A DNA stretch of 64,000 nucleotides from Pomphorhynchus laevis (GCA_012934845.2 WNNJ02002275.1:40092-104091); one strand, 5' to 3'. Positions 23,030 to 35,400 are shown, counted from the first letter of the stretch. A program made the numbers and translations. The notes: generated by a model from the letters alone, not told the origin.

Positions 23030-23460
23030 TTGTATGTTATTTTATTGTAATTAGTTTATTAAGCAGCCAAGAAAGTTCAAACAAGAAAGTTAGATATGAT
23101 AATACAGTGATCGCGCGAAGGAAAACGATTACGTGCATGTTGTGGCTGTGTAGAGCTGGCAGAAGTAGAGGCAGTAGAGCAGGTATAAGTTTGAATGACG
23201 TGGGTGCTTTCTGGAGAATTAAGATAAGTTTGAGCATGCGTGACAGAAATAGTGCTGTATCACTTGATCAGAGATGTTACTAGAGATGATTCAAGGAGAT
23301 GGCGAAGGTTCAAGAATTGGATTATACGATGCGAAGTCAGGTGTTGATGCGAGGGTAACGTTAAAAATATTATCGGCCTAAGTATTCGTATGTGAGACAA
23401 GTGGAGGATTAGAATAGTTGTAAAAAATTTACTGATGAACAAAAACCAAATGTAAACGGT
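23030..23460 (-). mobile_element. Distal ORF1 piece of LINE copy E
   Basis: Read leftwards near 23130 it gives RFPSRDHCIIISN, matching RFPSRDRCVIVTN of copy C at about 30255-30215. It is the part of copy E's ORF1 that lies upstream of the copy F insertion. Decayed. Confidence 0.65.
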
Positions 23461-23675
23461 TTACTTTGATACACCGAACGGCCAGATATTTAAACTCGAT
23501 CAAGGGTCTATATGTCACAATCTTTACAATCGCATCCAACTTGCAAACTTGTAAAACGATCATTACATTCCGATGTGAAAAATGCGTGATCAGAAACTGG
23601 GATTTGAGATTGAGCTTTTCTAGGCATTATCTTTTATCGAGAGATTAAGCTCAATCCGCGATCATTTGCGATCGT

Positions 23676-23795
23676 AACTGACAAGAAAAATTTTGAACTA
23701 ACTGGAAAAATCTGGAACTGACAGGAAAAATCTGGAACTGACTGGAAAAATCTGGAACTGACAGTAAAAATTTGGAGCTGACAGGCAAAATCTTG
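23676..23795. repeat. Minisatellite, six 20-bp units
   Basis: Six consecutive 20-base units of the form AACTGACAGGAAAAATCTGG, all the same length and with one to five differences each. It lies between the LINE E remnant and a copy of repeat R. Confidence 0.9.
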
Positions 23796-23832
23796 AATGT
23801 AAGTATTAATAACCAAAGAAATTTTTAACCAG

Positions 23833-24450
23833 TTATTCAATCAAAATAATTTACTTTTTTCACAACTTTGGTGAAAACCTTAATTGAACATATCTTCTCA
23901 AATAAAACATTACATTTCTTTTCGCCTGAGAGTATGTTTTGACTTAAACTTTCGATAGTTCGTATATTCGACTCCGCTCGTTCAAATAATATGAAAAAAT
24001 GGTGTGTTCGTAATTGAATAAATTGAGAAAAAATGTTTGTATCTCAAAAAATAATTTTCATCGTAAATTTTTTGATAACTTTTACTTGATAAACTTTTAA
24101 TCTGTTATGAACAATTTTATATTGATGAGGTATTCAACGTTTCAGGTCGTTTATTTTTAATTTTTAATTTTTTCTAAATAAATTAAATATTAAATATCTC
24201 GAAATATGATTATCTTCGTTCAAAAGCCGAATAAGCACGTATGTATATTGCTAATACCTTCCGTTATGCAAAATATGATAACCGGAAAGGGCGGTATTTA
24301 ACTAAACACTACCCGATTTCTCTATTCACTACAATTTTGCAGAGCAACAACTTGAAATGTTTTATTTAGCAATTACCGATGACGATATTGACCACGATTT
24401 GCAAGATATTGATTTCAATTTTTGTAAATTAGATTGACAATAGATTTACT
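23833..24450 (-). repeat. Repeat family R, uninterrupted copy
   Basis: 618 bases match, in reverse orientation, the combined halves 9945-10148 and 12690-13128. It shows what the empty site of the LINE insertion at 10150-12690 looked like: CCTTCCGTTATGCAAAATAT is continuous with ATTGCTAATA and CGTATGTATA here. Non-coding. The outer limits are defined by where similarity stops (near CAATCAAAATAATTTAC and GATTGACAATAGATTTAC on the plus strand). Confidence 0.75.
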
Positions 24451-24529
24451 TAATAATAATAAAGATTTTCTTAAATAAATAAACAAACCGTCAATAAGTC
24501 AGAGTAAATGAATAAATGTAAAGTACACA

Positions 24530-26840
24530 CGGAGAATCTTCAGACATAGTAATTAATCTTAGCTTCTTCCTCTTCCCAGACATTACCAACTTTCATGGCC
24601 TCAAATCCATGGGGATCTGAGCCCCCAACCAATCCAGCACGCCGCTTTCCGATTGAACCACCCGGGGTCTTTCACCCCCCCCCGAAGAATCCAATCGGCG
24701 CGGACGATGTTGGGTAAGCGAGAGACGAGAAGCTTCAGAAACCTTAGTCTTTGCTCTGGGGGACGTCATCTAGAGAAGAAGACTAATCCCGAGATAGCCC
24801 AGGTGCGCCAGAGGCGCACTTGGGTTTTCCCATTCAGCGACAGATGCTGGTCCCGTTTCAGAGCTTAACTAGCTCTCTTCAGAATACGTTTTAGTCTATC
24901 CAGGTCAGCTTTCGCCGACCAGTTCATCGAAACGGTGAATCCTAGGTATTTTACTCGACTTGTGAAGGTAGGGAGTGGTTCAGAGGCAAATATGAATGAG
25001 AGTGCAGAGAGTGCTAATCTCTCAAGCTTTTGCTTTGTCGCAGGGGAACCATGGAAGACAATCACCTGCGATTTGGCGGAATTCAAAACAAGATTTGACC
25101 TGGGTAACTGGTCTTTTAATCTTAAAAAGAATCGGCTGATGGCAGAGACTACGTCCTTACACCTGCGTCCAGAGAACAGGGCTGTGGTGTCATCAGCGTA
25201 CACCACTAGACGTTGATCGCGTTTAAATATTTTGAATAGATTAAGATACAAGATAGGAGAGAGAGGGGAACCTTGAGGTACACTCGTGATAGGGTAGAAC
25301 TGACGCGCATCAGGGTCGTCTTCATAATAAAATCGCTTGGTGTACAGCAGTATCTCCACCCTGTTAACAATTCTCGCAGGCAACCCGAGGGACCTGATAG
25401 AAGAGATAACAAAATGTATGTAGATGCGGTTAAATGCAGCCGAAAAGTCAAGGAAAACAACCACAGCGAGTTGATGGCTATTATCCCGACAGAACTGATG
25501 CACACTTCACCAACTGCTGAATGGCCGATCGACCTTTGACGAACTCATGGAAACCAGGTGGGATTAATTTTCGCCTACTCAAATGATCGCGGATTCTACG
25601 CGCAAGCGCTTTTTCGTAGATCGAGACGAGGGAATTTTGAATCGAGATGGGCCGCAGGTCTTTCGGACAAGAGACCGGATGCTTTTTAGGTAAAAATATA
25701 CCCTACTAATGTTGATGCCGGCCACATCAGATGGGGTGGCTAATAGCATTGTGACGGCCACCTCCCTACTTTGATCGGCTGTCAAAAGCTGACAGACACT
25801 AGAAGAGAGTGGAGCGACGGTTTTGGAGGTGCCCGGAAGAGGCCCCCAGGCATTGAGTATATCTGGAACAGATAGATCTCTACTCCTGAAGTCTCCCCAC
25901 TGCGGGATTGGTTGCGGTGATTGTGTGGCTCCATAATTGTGTAGGGTTAGTGACTCCTTCAAAACTTTGTCAAGGCCTATACTACTGATCCAACTCGCAG
26001 CCCTATCCCTCCAGCAAACAAACTTCTCCTTCTTGAATATCTTCCAAAAGGAAGAAAGAGAAGGGTTAAGACGAGCGATACTCGCCCTATCCTTACTAAG
26101 CTGGAACCAGTATCTGGTACGCCAGTATTCAGTCGAGAGCGTCTGTTTGGCGGAAGAAGAGAGACCAGGGAAGTACAGTAGTCTAGCTAGGACCTTGAGT
26201 TTTGTCGAAGTGGGACTGAAAATGCGACCTTTATAGGTAGTCGATAGAAACGCGGTGGCTTGCGAAGATAGATGGGAATTAAATTTGGTTAACCTCTCAT
26301 TATTAATTCGAGGAAAGCGTTGGATTGCTTCACGGAAGAAGGCCACTCTGATAGGGTCAAAGTGGAATCTTCTACGAAGCAGCGAATCCTCCTCTATCCG
26401 CCAACGTATTATATCATGAGAGGTGGACAGATGCTGCCGCGATTGCTCCGTGCAGAAGGGTTTAAGCAACCACTTCTCGTGGAGCAATAGTAAGTCGAGG
26501 AGTGAATTCGTTGATGTGCAATTAAAGGTGGGGGACGGAGGTTTATGAATAAGATAACCGTTCATGGCTCTGCGGAGTGCTGCATTAATCCAACGACGAG
26601 TTCTGCCGTTGAAGTCACGTGATACCATGTTGTATCCGCCGTCAATAATCCCATCCAGCTCTTTAAGGAGTAAAATGCTCCTTAAAGAGCATTTTACTCC
26701 TTAAAGTAAAATCTTCGCCACAGTTACAACAGATAGGATTGGCATCGCATCTGTCACCACTCGACATGGAGGGGCATAGAGCGTTCGTGCAGACGCCGCA
26801 TATTTTTAATTCTTTACAAGTGGTGGCTTAATGCCCCCAC
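24530..26840 (-). mobile_element. I/Jockey-group LINE with internal deletion (copy G)
   Basis: Copy G is compositionally richer in GC than its surroundings. At its 5' end (26830-26710) is a zinc-knuckle ORF1 piece, CKELKICGVCTNALCPS then CDANPICCNCGEDF. It is followed directly by a perfect hairpin and then by the second half of an endonuclease in a 349-codon frame (26628-25579; VSRDFNGRTRRWINAAL). The RT follows in a second frame (25503-24865) with VVVFLDFSAAFNRIYI (motif A), TSVPQGSPLSPILY (motif B) and LVVYADDTTALFSGR (motif C). The 3' part from 24864 is non-coding. About half of ORF1 and the first half of the endonuclease are missing between 26710 and 26630. Dead. Confidence 0.8.
26661..26706. 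repeat. Perfect 20-bp-arm hairpin at a LINE deletion junction
   Basis: Left arm 26661-26680 (CTTTAAGGAGTAAAATGCTC), loop CTTAAA and right arm 26687-26706 are perfectly complementary. It lies exactly between ORF1 and endonuclease sequence of LINE copy G. Confidence 0.9.
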
Positions 26841-26844
26841 ATAA

Positions 26845-29800
26845 AAAAAAGATTTATTTTAACGTGGCAAATGTGTGCCAGCTAAGGCTCTCGTGACCAC
26901 AACAAAACAAAAATGTAAATCATGTGTCGAGAAGGTGTGAACGGAGGAGGTGTTTGAATGTGATAAAGGAGGGGGCGCGGCGGACGTCGAGAGGGAGTTG
27001 ATTCCAGGCGAGTGAGGTGGCGACGAGGAAGGATCGGAGACCGTAGTTGTTGGAGTAATTGGGGGAACGTGGAGTAAGAGGGTATGACGGGAACGAAGCG
27101 ATAGCGAGGTGGGGCGAGTATCGTCTAATAAAGGAAGGTTGATGACCGTGGGGAGCCGACAGCGATGAGACGAAAAGTAACGAGAAGTAGGCGGAGTTTG
27201 ATGCGGATGTGGATGGTAGGGCCAGGAGAGTTGGGCAAAATATGTGGATGTGTGGTCGAAGCGACGGAGACGAAAGAGCACTCGAACGGCCGTGTTGATT
27301 ATTCGTTGTAGGGGTAGGATGATGGATTTTGAAGACTTGGCGATAAGGCTCAATCATTAATCAATTATAGGGAAAAGAAACGATGAAAGAAGATACATAC
27401 AAGAAAGGAAGTCGATAAGGGAGCGGATACGGCGGATGTCACGGAGAATTATGTTAGACAAGCGGACCTTGTCACGGACGAAGGGTTTAAGAGAAATGTG
27501 ATCATTTAAATGGAAGCCTAAGAAGGTGAGATTGTGGATTTTGGGGATGATCGATGATGCAAAATATACAGTGGGAGGAGATATGTTTGGTTTACGGAGG
27601 TGGATCCACATTATTTTGGACTTTTCGGGGTATGGAACGAGATGGGAATTGGAGAGACGTTTGTAGATAGAAGAAAGACAGTTGGAGGCAGAAATACAGA
27701 TATCGTGTATGCGATGTGCGGGTGCATGAGCATAGATGAGGATGTCATCGGCGTATTGCATGACGTTAAAGGTGTAAGGTTTGATAAACGGAGAGAGATC
27801 GCCAAACAGAATAGAGAAAAGGAGGGGACCTAGGACTGAACCTTGTGGGACCCCGCAAAAAATAGGGATGGGAGGGGAAGATGATGAATTAGAACAGACG
27901 CGAAAGGAACGGTCGGATATATATGAAGCAAACCATGCTACGGAGGAGAAAGAAAAGCCGTAATCATAACGAAGGCGAGAAAGGAGGACGGAGTGGTCGA
28001 CAATGTCGAATGCAGAGGAGAGGTCGAGGGAGATGAGAACACTATATAGAGCCTTGTCTCGAGAAATGAGTAAGTCGCTTTACACTTTTTTTGCATACGA
28101 TTTCTGTGGAGTGATTATAGCGGAAAGCGGATTGGAAAGGAGGGCACATATTTGATGAGGAGAGATAAGCGTTGATCTGTATTAAGATGAGGCGTTCTAA
28201 GAGCTTAGAAAGAGTTGGGAGTAGTGAAATGGGGCGATAGCTAGAAGGGAGGGGTCGAGCGATTGTTTCTTAAGGAGGGGACGAACGATTGCGGATTTCC
28301 AGTGTGAAGGTAAGATACGACTGCGGATGGACGAGTTAAACAAGGTTTTGAGAAATGGGGATATCGATGAGCATATCGATTTTAATATGTGAGTAGGCAG
28401 GAGATCGGCAGGTGAGGTTTTGTTGGGCAAGGACATGAGGACAGATGATACTTCTGTAGGTGAGACAGGGAGAAGATGAAAGAGTTCCGGAAGGATGAGG
28501 CTAGACTGAACAGTGGGATAGGATGGAGTCCGGGGTGTGAGAGAGCAACGTAAATACTTTAGTCTGGAGAAATGACGAATAATCATTGGCATTGATGTTG
28601 CACGGCGAAGAGGAGCGAGCAAGGATTGAGTTAAAAGTATGCCAGAGAGTCTTAGAGTTAAATAAAGTGATGATTTTATGCTGTCAGAAGGAGTTGCATT
28701 TGGTACGTAGTAGGTTGAGATGAGACCGGCGAAGAGCAAGATAGGAATCACGGAAAGACGGAGTGATCGAGCGGAAATCTCTTCTGAGAGAGCGGTGATA
28801 GACTCGAAAAGCATGGCGGAGTCGACGCTTTGAGAGTAGGCATTGGATATCAAACCATGGGTCACGGTGCAAGTGACGGTGTGAGTGAGGCTTAAAGGGA
28901 AAGAGAATATCGAGAGTGGATGTGAGTTTAGGGTCGAAAAAAAAAACGAGATCGTGAGGAGATGAATATGTTATTGTGGGTAATGATAGAGACTATTTGA
29001 GTAAGGCAGAGCGGAGAAGGGAGAGGTCTAGATTTCTCCAAGGGCGACGTAGGATTGTAGGTGTGTGAATAGGGATGTGGTTGTGAGTGAGATCAAGGAT
29101 GATAAGAAAGTGATTGGATAGACCAGGATCAGAGATGGACAGTGAGGTGTAGGCAGTAAATGATCGGGGACAGCGATGATCTCGAGTGCCTCACCAAGTA
29201 TATGTGTGGGGGCAATTGTAATTGTAGTTGGATAGAATGTTGATGAACCGGATTGAATCCGCTGAAGAGGGTCGTTCTAGGCGGATGTTGAAGTCGCCTA
29301 GAACGAGTGAAGGGATCGAGGACAAAGAACAATGAGAAAGGAGGTTAGCGAGTTCGGTAAAAAATAAGGCTGTAGGAGCTGATGAACCAGGACGGTATAC
29401 AATAGCGAGATCTAGAGTGATCGTGTTAGAATAACGACAAGTGAGCAGTTCAAAAGAGCAAGGACTGAAAGGGGGATCGATTTTGCGAAGAGACGCGGGG
29501 CGACGTGCGAATGCGACGATGCCGCCATGATTAGAGAATTTATAAGGGCATGAACTGAGGGGGCGGGCGGATTCGACTAGGGAGCAACCGAGATAGCAGA
29601 CGGCGAATGGAAAGGTCGTCGGAATCTGAGTGCCAGGATTCGGTGAGGCAGAAGAGATCGATGGATTGCTTGGTGAATAGGTTGAGGATAAGATCGGATT
29701 TATTGAGAATAGATCTAGTGTTGAGGATACCGAGGCGGAAACCGTGTGTTGTGGCGAAAGAGTCTAGTGGAGAAGACACATAGGAGAGATGGAGCGCCAT

Positions 29801-30670
29801 CGAATTTTTGGACGGGTGTGGACAACTTGAAAATTTCTGTCTATGTTTCGGATGGAGAGTGATGTTTCGCCGTTTTCCTCGCGACGGCGTTTTTTGATGC
29901 GGGCTGAAGAGATTTGAGCGATTTCAGAATGGGCGCGATCGGGGAAAATTTGAGTGGTTGAAGATGACATGAGTTTAAATCGTTGAGAGAGGACAAAAGA
30001 CGCGTGAGAGCGATGCTTGAAAACAATTTTTAGGAGAGGGGGCTGGGAAGGATTAGATTGAGAAGATTTGTTTAGACGGATGAATGCGACAGGAGAAATG
30101 TCTTTGAAAAAGGATGGTTTATCCACAGGAACAATAGACGAGAGGATGGATCTGAAGGCGGAAACATCGTGGTCCAGACGTGCTGTAAAGATAAGGAGTT
30201 GGAAGGCGTGATATTAGTGACAATGACGCAACGATCGCGAGAAGGAAAGCGCTTCCGTAAAGGAGGACGACTGACACAAGTAGGTGAGATTACGATAGAA
30301 AAGCTGGCAGTTGATGATTTGTAGGGATTTGGTTTGACGACGGGAGACATAGAGGATAATGATAATAAAGAGGGTGGCAAGCGATGTGTGGAAATGTTAT
30401 GAGTGGAAGGATGGTGGAGGTGATTTTGATTAATGGATGCAAGGTATTGAGAAACGAGACGGGAAGGACGGGACGTGGGGTGTCGGGGAGTGAAGATGAC
30501 ATGGAATGGGAAGTGTATATGGTGGCAGGGTCGGTGGGTGGAGAAAGGACATTAGAAACGACGGGGGTAGTTTGAGTTGACGTGTTGGATGTTGATATGT
30601 GCTTATTGGAAAGGTTGCAGATTAGTTTGTTGGCACAGAAACCACATACGAAGTCTTCGACCATTTTGAT
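26845..30670 (-). mobile_element. L2/CR1-like LINE family 1, copy C (near full length, decayed)
   Basis: This is the longest member of the family. ORF1 starts at 30664 with MVEDFVCGFCANKLICNL (a C-x2-C pair) and continues in broken frames to about 29830. The endonuclease begins at 29800 (RLGILNTRSILNKSD, DLFCLTESWHSDSDD), with its GDFN site near 29300. The RT approach region at 28865-28197 includes SRILPSHWKSAIVRPLLKK. Motif A lies near 28050, MQYADDILIYAHAPAHRI (motif C) at 27761, and the C-terminal SLAWNQLPLDVRRAPSF near 27010. The 3' end at 26845 has a run of A followed by GATTTATTTTAACG on the plus strand. Roughly ten frame breaks; inactive. It is a useful reference for ordering the fragments of copies A, B, D and E. 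Confidence 0.85.
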
Positions 30671-30699
30671 GTATCAAGTTGTAGTGCATTAATTCAAGC

Positions 30700-30980
30700 A
30701 CAATCTTTAATCAATGATATGCCTGATTTCAAGCTTACCAAGTCTTATAGTAATCTAACCCTTTATAAAATCATTTGCATTTAATGGTGATTTGGAAACT
30801 AAAATGCCTAGTAATGTATTGACATTATAAAAAAGAGAAAGGTTCGAGTACTGAACCCTGCTGTATATGTATATTATATGCATATTAATTTAAGAAGGCC
30901 CTATTCACACTTTAGATATGAACGATCTGAAATAAAATCACCAATACATATACTTAAATTCATCACACCAAGACATGCCA
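30700..30980 (-). mobile_element. Small CR1-like RT fragment
   Basis: Read leftwards, decayed frames give ICIGDFISDRSYLK followed by a GFSTRTFLFF-like block, which resembles the FLSDR...QGSVLGP stretch around RT motif B of CR1 elements. It is too short and damaged for a finer call. Confidence 0.45.
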
Positions 30981-31034
30981 CCTATCTAAGCATGTTATTT
31001 GACTTTGGAACATAAGTGCCTGTTCAAATACCCT

Positions 31035-31555
31035 TTTTTAAGATTTATTTTACGTGGCAAATGCGTGACGGAGCACGCTTACATGATCACAACAAAAAAT
31101 CTAAATCATGTTTCGAGCAGATGGGTACGGAGGCGGCATTTGAATGCAATAAAGGAGGGAGCGCGACGGACGTCGAGTGAGAGCTTATTCTAGGCGAGTG
31201 GCGCCGCGAAGAGGAAGGATTGGATACCGTAGTTGTTAGAGTAATTGGGAACGTAGAGTAAGAGGGAATTACGGGAATGCAGTGATAAAGCGATGGGACG
31301 AGTGTCGTCCAAGGGAGGTTGATGAACAATGGGGAGCCGACAGCGATAAGACGAACACTTATGAGAAGGCGGAGTTGGATGTGGATGGTAGGCCAGGAGA
31401 GTTGGACATTATATGTGGATGTGTGGTCAAAGCGACGAAAACGTAGGAGCACTCGAACGGCGGAGTTGATGCGTTGTGGGGGTAGGATGATGGAATTTGG
31501 AGAATTGGCGAAAGGGCTGAGGCAGTAATCGATTTTAGGAAAAATAAGCGATGAA
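31035..31555 (-). mobile_element. L2/CR1-like LINE family 1, copy D (3' end only)
   Basis: Only the last 500 bases are present. The family terminus is ACGTGGCAAATGCG at 31050, with the hairpin GCGTG-ACGGAG-CACGC at 31063-31078. A decayed C-terminal RT frame reads RFRRFDHTSTYNVQLSWP near 31440. The 5' truncation point is about 31555, next to a perfect short hairpin. Confidence 0.8.
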
Positions 31556-31561
31556 ATCCAA

Positions 31562-31594
31562 CATCAATCCAACACGATATATGTTGGATTGATG
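31562..31594. repeat. Perfect 13-bp-arm hairpin
   Basis: CATCAATCCAACA at 31562-31574 pairs with TGTTGGATTGATG at 31582-31594 around a 7-base loop. It sits at the truncated end of LINE copy D. Confidence 0.85.
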
Positions 31595-31797
31595 CTTTGT
31601 TTAGACATGCCTGTAATTAATTTAATTGCATGTTATCCCAAGCAATTAACGAGCTTTTTGCATAACTGGTAGTGACGAAATAATAATATCAGATCAATTT
31701 TTAAGATCTTTAATTTTTTAATCAATATGTCATAGCTTACATAATTAAATTGATTATTGTTATGGCTCTACATGAATGTAACCATCAAGGCTGTTTT

Positions 31798-31935
31798 GTC
31801 CACTCATAAAATCAATCAGCAGAATGAAAGAAAGCAAAAAAGTAAAAAAGTCAAGTGAAATGCTATTGATCGCGTAAATTTAATTGAGCATATTCTGCGG
31901 ACCGAAAAAGACGTTCTGCCCGCTCGTTATTGTTT
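31798..31935 (-). repeat. Extra copy of a CR1 3' end
   Basis: About 135 bases (AGAATGAAAGAA..., TTTAATTGAGCATATTC, CGTTCTGCCCG) match 32190-32305, the C-terminal and 3' end of the neighbouring CR1 fragment, in the same orientation. It is either a second 5'-truncated insertion or a local duplication. Confidence 0.6.
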
Positions 31936-32189
31936 ATTATTACAACATAAGGATTTAGCCACAAAAACTGTCAGCTGCTTAAGTATGTTGTTCGAACTCT
32001 GCATTGATCAGGAAAATCAATCAAATTGTGGACTTATGCTTAGAAATCTTTGATCGTATTTGAGCATACCAACTCTTAATGTAAAATGTTTCACACTTTC
32101 AGGGCTCGAGGTTACAGTATGTGCACCCTCGGGCATTTTCCTTGATCTTGGGTTCTAAGACACCAACTATAATCACGTTGACAACATAT

Positions 32190-33520
32190 TAATTAACAGA
32201 ATGAAAGAATCAAAAAGTAAAATGCCAAGTAAAATGATGTTAATCGCTTATATTTAATTGAGCATATTCCTTCGGATCGATAAAGGCTGTTCTGTCCGTC
32301 CATTTTACAACCCAACACATTAAACACAAAATGTCGATAACGTGCAATCCAAGGATAAAGTTTTCTAATGTTGTCTTGATCTGTATTATGTATTATCCAG
32401 CTGTTGACCAAAGACTTGAATTGGCTTAGTGATGATGCAGCCACGACATCATGTAGTAATGAGTTCCACAACTTTAACGCTCTTCTTGACAATCACGATA
32501 TCACAGTACACCTTCCAATTTGCCTTGTGCGCAACATGATTGATTGGCTCCTATATCGTTGGCAAACATTCATTTCAACACGGTGGCTTGGATATTCATC
32601 CATCCCCTTTACTATATGCAAAAATGCGAGCAGATCCAGAATGAGTAGTCTGGTTTGTACCGATATCATATTCATCGAAGTTAATCGCTCATTATAACTT
32701 ATTATTTTACCTCCTCCAATTAGTTACTGCTCTGTCTCTCATTTCGCTTGTCGTGGAAGAGAACGACGCTTTGATGGCATATTCGATGTGAGGACGAACT
32801 AGCGCGTTATATAGCCGAAAAAAAAACAGATTGGAGATACTAAAAACAAACGATTTTCAATCAGATAATCAGATAAATTATCTATATCGCTGAACTGCAG
32901 CGTCTATCATTTTCTATTCAAGTATTCAGTGTCGAGTGCGTAAGTATGCCAAGATCACGAACTTGATTAGACGAAATAATTCTACAAAACCCTACTATGT
33001 ACAAAGAAGAAACGGAACTGGCCACTACTTGAATGATACGATCATAGGAACACAGTCGAACACACGACTAAAATTAAACATAGCAACATTCTATGTTTCC
33101 CTTGAACTTGGATTTAATCTTAACTTTACGGGCAAACAAAATGTTTGTAAAGCAAGAGCGCCCTTTTCTGAAACCATGTTGCATTGATATACGTTGGCTT
33201 GTGATGATTAAATGCTTGATAATGTGATCGTAAATAATTCTTTCGTGAACCTTTCCCAGATGAAACTTAAGGCTTATAGCTTAATAGTTGTCAGTTGAAC
33301 GATTGTCACCTTTTTTAAACACCGGCACTACTACTGCACACTTCCATTCAAAAAGTATTTGTATGCTTTCATGTTATCCAAAGATGCCTATAGCAAGCTG
33401 GTAACTGAAGGAGTCAAATGTTGACTGAATAATTTGAGTAGATACGAATGAATGTCATCAGTGCCTGAAGAAGATAAAACCTTCACTTGTAATAATCTTC
33501 GAACCACGTCCTTCTCGTTG
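32190..33520 (-). mobile_element. Decayed CR1-like LINE fragment (RT and C-terminus)
   Basis: Leftward frames show, in order, an FEWKCAVVVPVFKKGD-like block (about 33350-33300), QHGFRKG (about 33180), and the C-terminal tail MSRRALKLWNSLLHDVVAAS at 32492, followed by the SQFKSLVNSW-type ending typical of CR1 proteins. Motif C and much of the palm are lost. Numerous breaks. The 3' end lies near 32190, where similarity to 31798-31935 also stops. Confidence 0.7.
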
Positions 33521-33754
33521 ATTATAATGGAAGCACTCAGGGAAACTGATGCTCCGAGAGCTATCAGCTACACTAGAACTAACATTGCATAGATCGAATT
33601 TATTTATGGCAAAAAATATTAGCAATGTTTGTCTATAAAACTTAGCTGATAAAAACTTCGTGATATTCATCAGGTTCATACATGAAGTGTTAACACCGGC
33701 CTTGTACTAAATAACTTAGCTGATGCGATTTCTAAATCGTTATGACGATATTTA

Positions 33755-34860
33755 TTGCAACTATGTTGCATGGAGAGATTCATGCTACCTGGAAAAGTTT
33801 TATCAAAAAAGGAGATTGTTTGTTGTCTGCTAATAACTATCGACGAGTAAGTTTGACATATGTATCATGTAGAGTCCTAGAACGCTTAGTCTGTCGCCTA
33901 ATTACAACTACCTCAAGCTAAATAATTCGTTGTGTAATAATAAGCACGGATTAAATTGGCGGAGTTCGTTTGATAATCTTGTTAATATAGATGTCATATT
34001 TTTTACTTTTCAAAAGCATTTGACCGAATTGATCATTATATTTTTGTAACAAATTGTATATTTTTCGGGATTGACTCGATGATTGTGGTTTTGCTTGCTG
34101 ATTTTATCTATATGTCAATTTGAGTTTAAATTGATTATGTTTATTCGAATTTGTATCCAGCCCAGGATAAATCCTTGCAAGTTTCCGTTCTCGGTACACT
34201 ATTCTTTGGCTTTTACGTAAACGATTTAAAACTTTAGTGAGTTCACATTCAATTTGAATGCGGACGATTTGAAAATTTCGAGATCTATAGGTAGCAAAGC
34301 AGGTACAGAGTGTTTGCAACGAGACATATAGGCCGTGATTAAGTGGCTTCTCACAAATGATCTGATATGAATGTAGAAAATAGCTTTTCTTTCGTTTATC
34401 TGGTCGTACATGTTCACTACTTAATGTGGATTTTAATGGAAAAGATCACATACAAACTGTTTCGCATATATATGATTTGTGTGTCTTGTTTTCTGGCAAT
34501 CTATCTACGGTTAAGCATACCTTTCAAAAGGTATACGTATCGTATATTTGATAGTAGAACTTTTTTGTATTTGGATGAAGTTTTTCTAGGGCTATGGCAA
34601 ATGCTTACATATTGAGTCATTTGCTTTATGTATCTAGGCGTGTATATCAAGGACGACTTACGAAAACAACCAATTGGAGCGAATACCACGCCGTGCAACA
34701 AAGCTTATTTAATTTACAAGAAGAATTATATACGATGAGGTTGATGTATCTCGATATACATACGTTGGATGAGCTTTTAGACTACCGAGACATCTGCTTG
34801 ATATGAAAATCAACACATGATCCAAATTATGTCATCCCCGACAGCGCACACTTGCCCATC
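33755..34860 (+). mobile_element. Decayed CR1-like LINE fragment, plus strand
   Basis: Rightward frames give WKSFIKKGDCLLSANNYRRV and TYVSCRVLERLVCR (33790-33895), an FQKHLTELIII remnant of motif A (about 34000), SVLGTLFFGFYVNDLK (motif B region, about 34190) and NADDLKISRSIG (degenerate YADD, about 34260), then scraps of the thumb. It is one of the few LINE remains on the plus strand. Heavily broken. Confidence 0.7.
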
Positions 34861-35149
34861 TACGAGCTCATTGTATGACATTAGTTTATGTACGAGTAAT
34901 ATAATGCAAGACAAAGAGATTCGTTCAATGGTTGTAAGTCGCTGAAGTAGCCTCGACGAGCATATCGTTATGACTGAATTCTTACCATAATTTAAGAAAC
35001 GGTACTTACATCTATGGAACTAACAATTAAGAGAGGATAAATTTAACTCTTGTTCTTTTTTGCTAATTGTTTTAATGTGACGCAGTCCCATATGCTCGTA
35101 AATACTGTCAATGAATAATAATGATAATAAATTATACGGAAAAGTAATA

Positions 35150-35400
35150 GGGAAGGGTAAGATCAAAAGTTATATTTAAAACTAAGGATCAAAAGTTCTT
35201 TACATTATTAACATTGCAGCATTCGCTCACAGTTTGACGAATCCTGCACGCTTTTCGAACCTTCATGTGCATATCATCCAGATGGTCTCCATTGTATGTG
35301 AGTATACAACTCAAGTATGCAACGGTTTTAGTGTTTTCGATATGATGGTCAATATAACAAGTTCCTGATATCGTCACTCACTATTAAACATTTTGTCATA
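35150..35400 (-). mobile_element. Possible RTE-like LINE scrap
   Basis: A 62-codon frame (35377-35189) reads VAYLSCILTYNGDHLDDMHM followed by KVRKACRIRQ. This resembles the F-YLGS-I...DG...DI--RI-KA stretch downstream of the RT in RTE-type LINEs. It is short, so the assignment is tentative. Confidence 0.4.

Larger units (their letters stand above)
18269..23030 (-). mobile_element. Nearly intact CR1-like LINE with ORF1 and ORF2 (copy F)
   Basis: This is the best-preserved LINE in the window. It has a 5' leader with short tandem repeats (about 22700-22950), ORF1 (about 22612-21277), ORF2 (21343-18367) and a short 3' UTR ending in an AATAAAAAATAATAA-like tail near 18270. It sits inside ORF1 of the older LINE copy E: sequence of that ORF1 is found at 18116-18268 and 23030-23460. 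The word CTTAA at both edges may be part of a target duplication. The exact 5' limit is uncertain by about 80 bases. Only one frame break was found in ORF2, so the insertion is young. Confidence 0.85.

Noticed and set aside
30820-30870. tRNA-like GGTTCGAG word
   Set aside because: No cloverleaf can be built around it; the stretch reads as part of a decayed RT motif on the minus strand.
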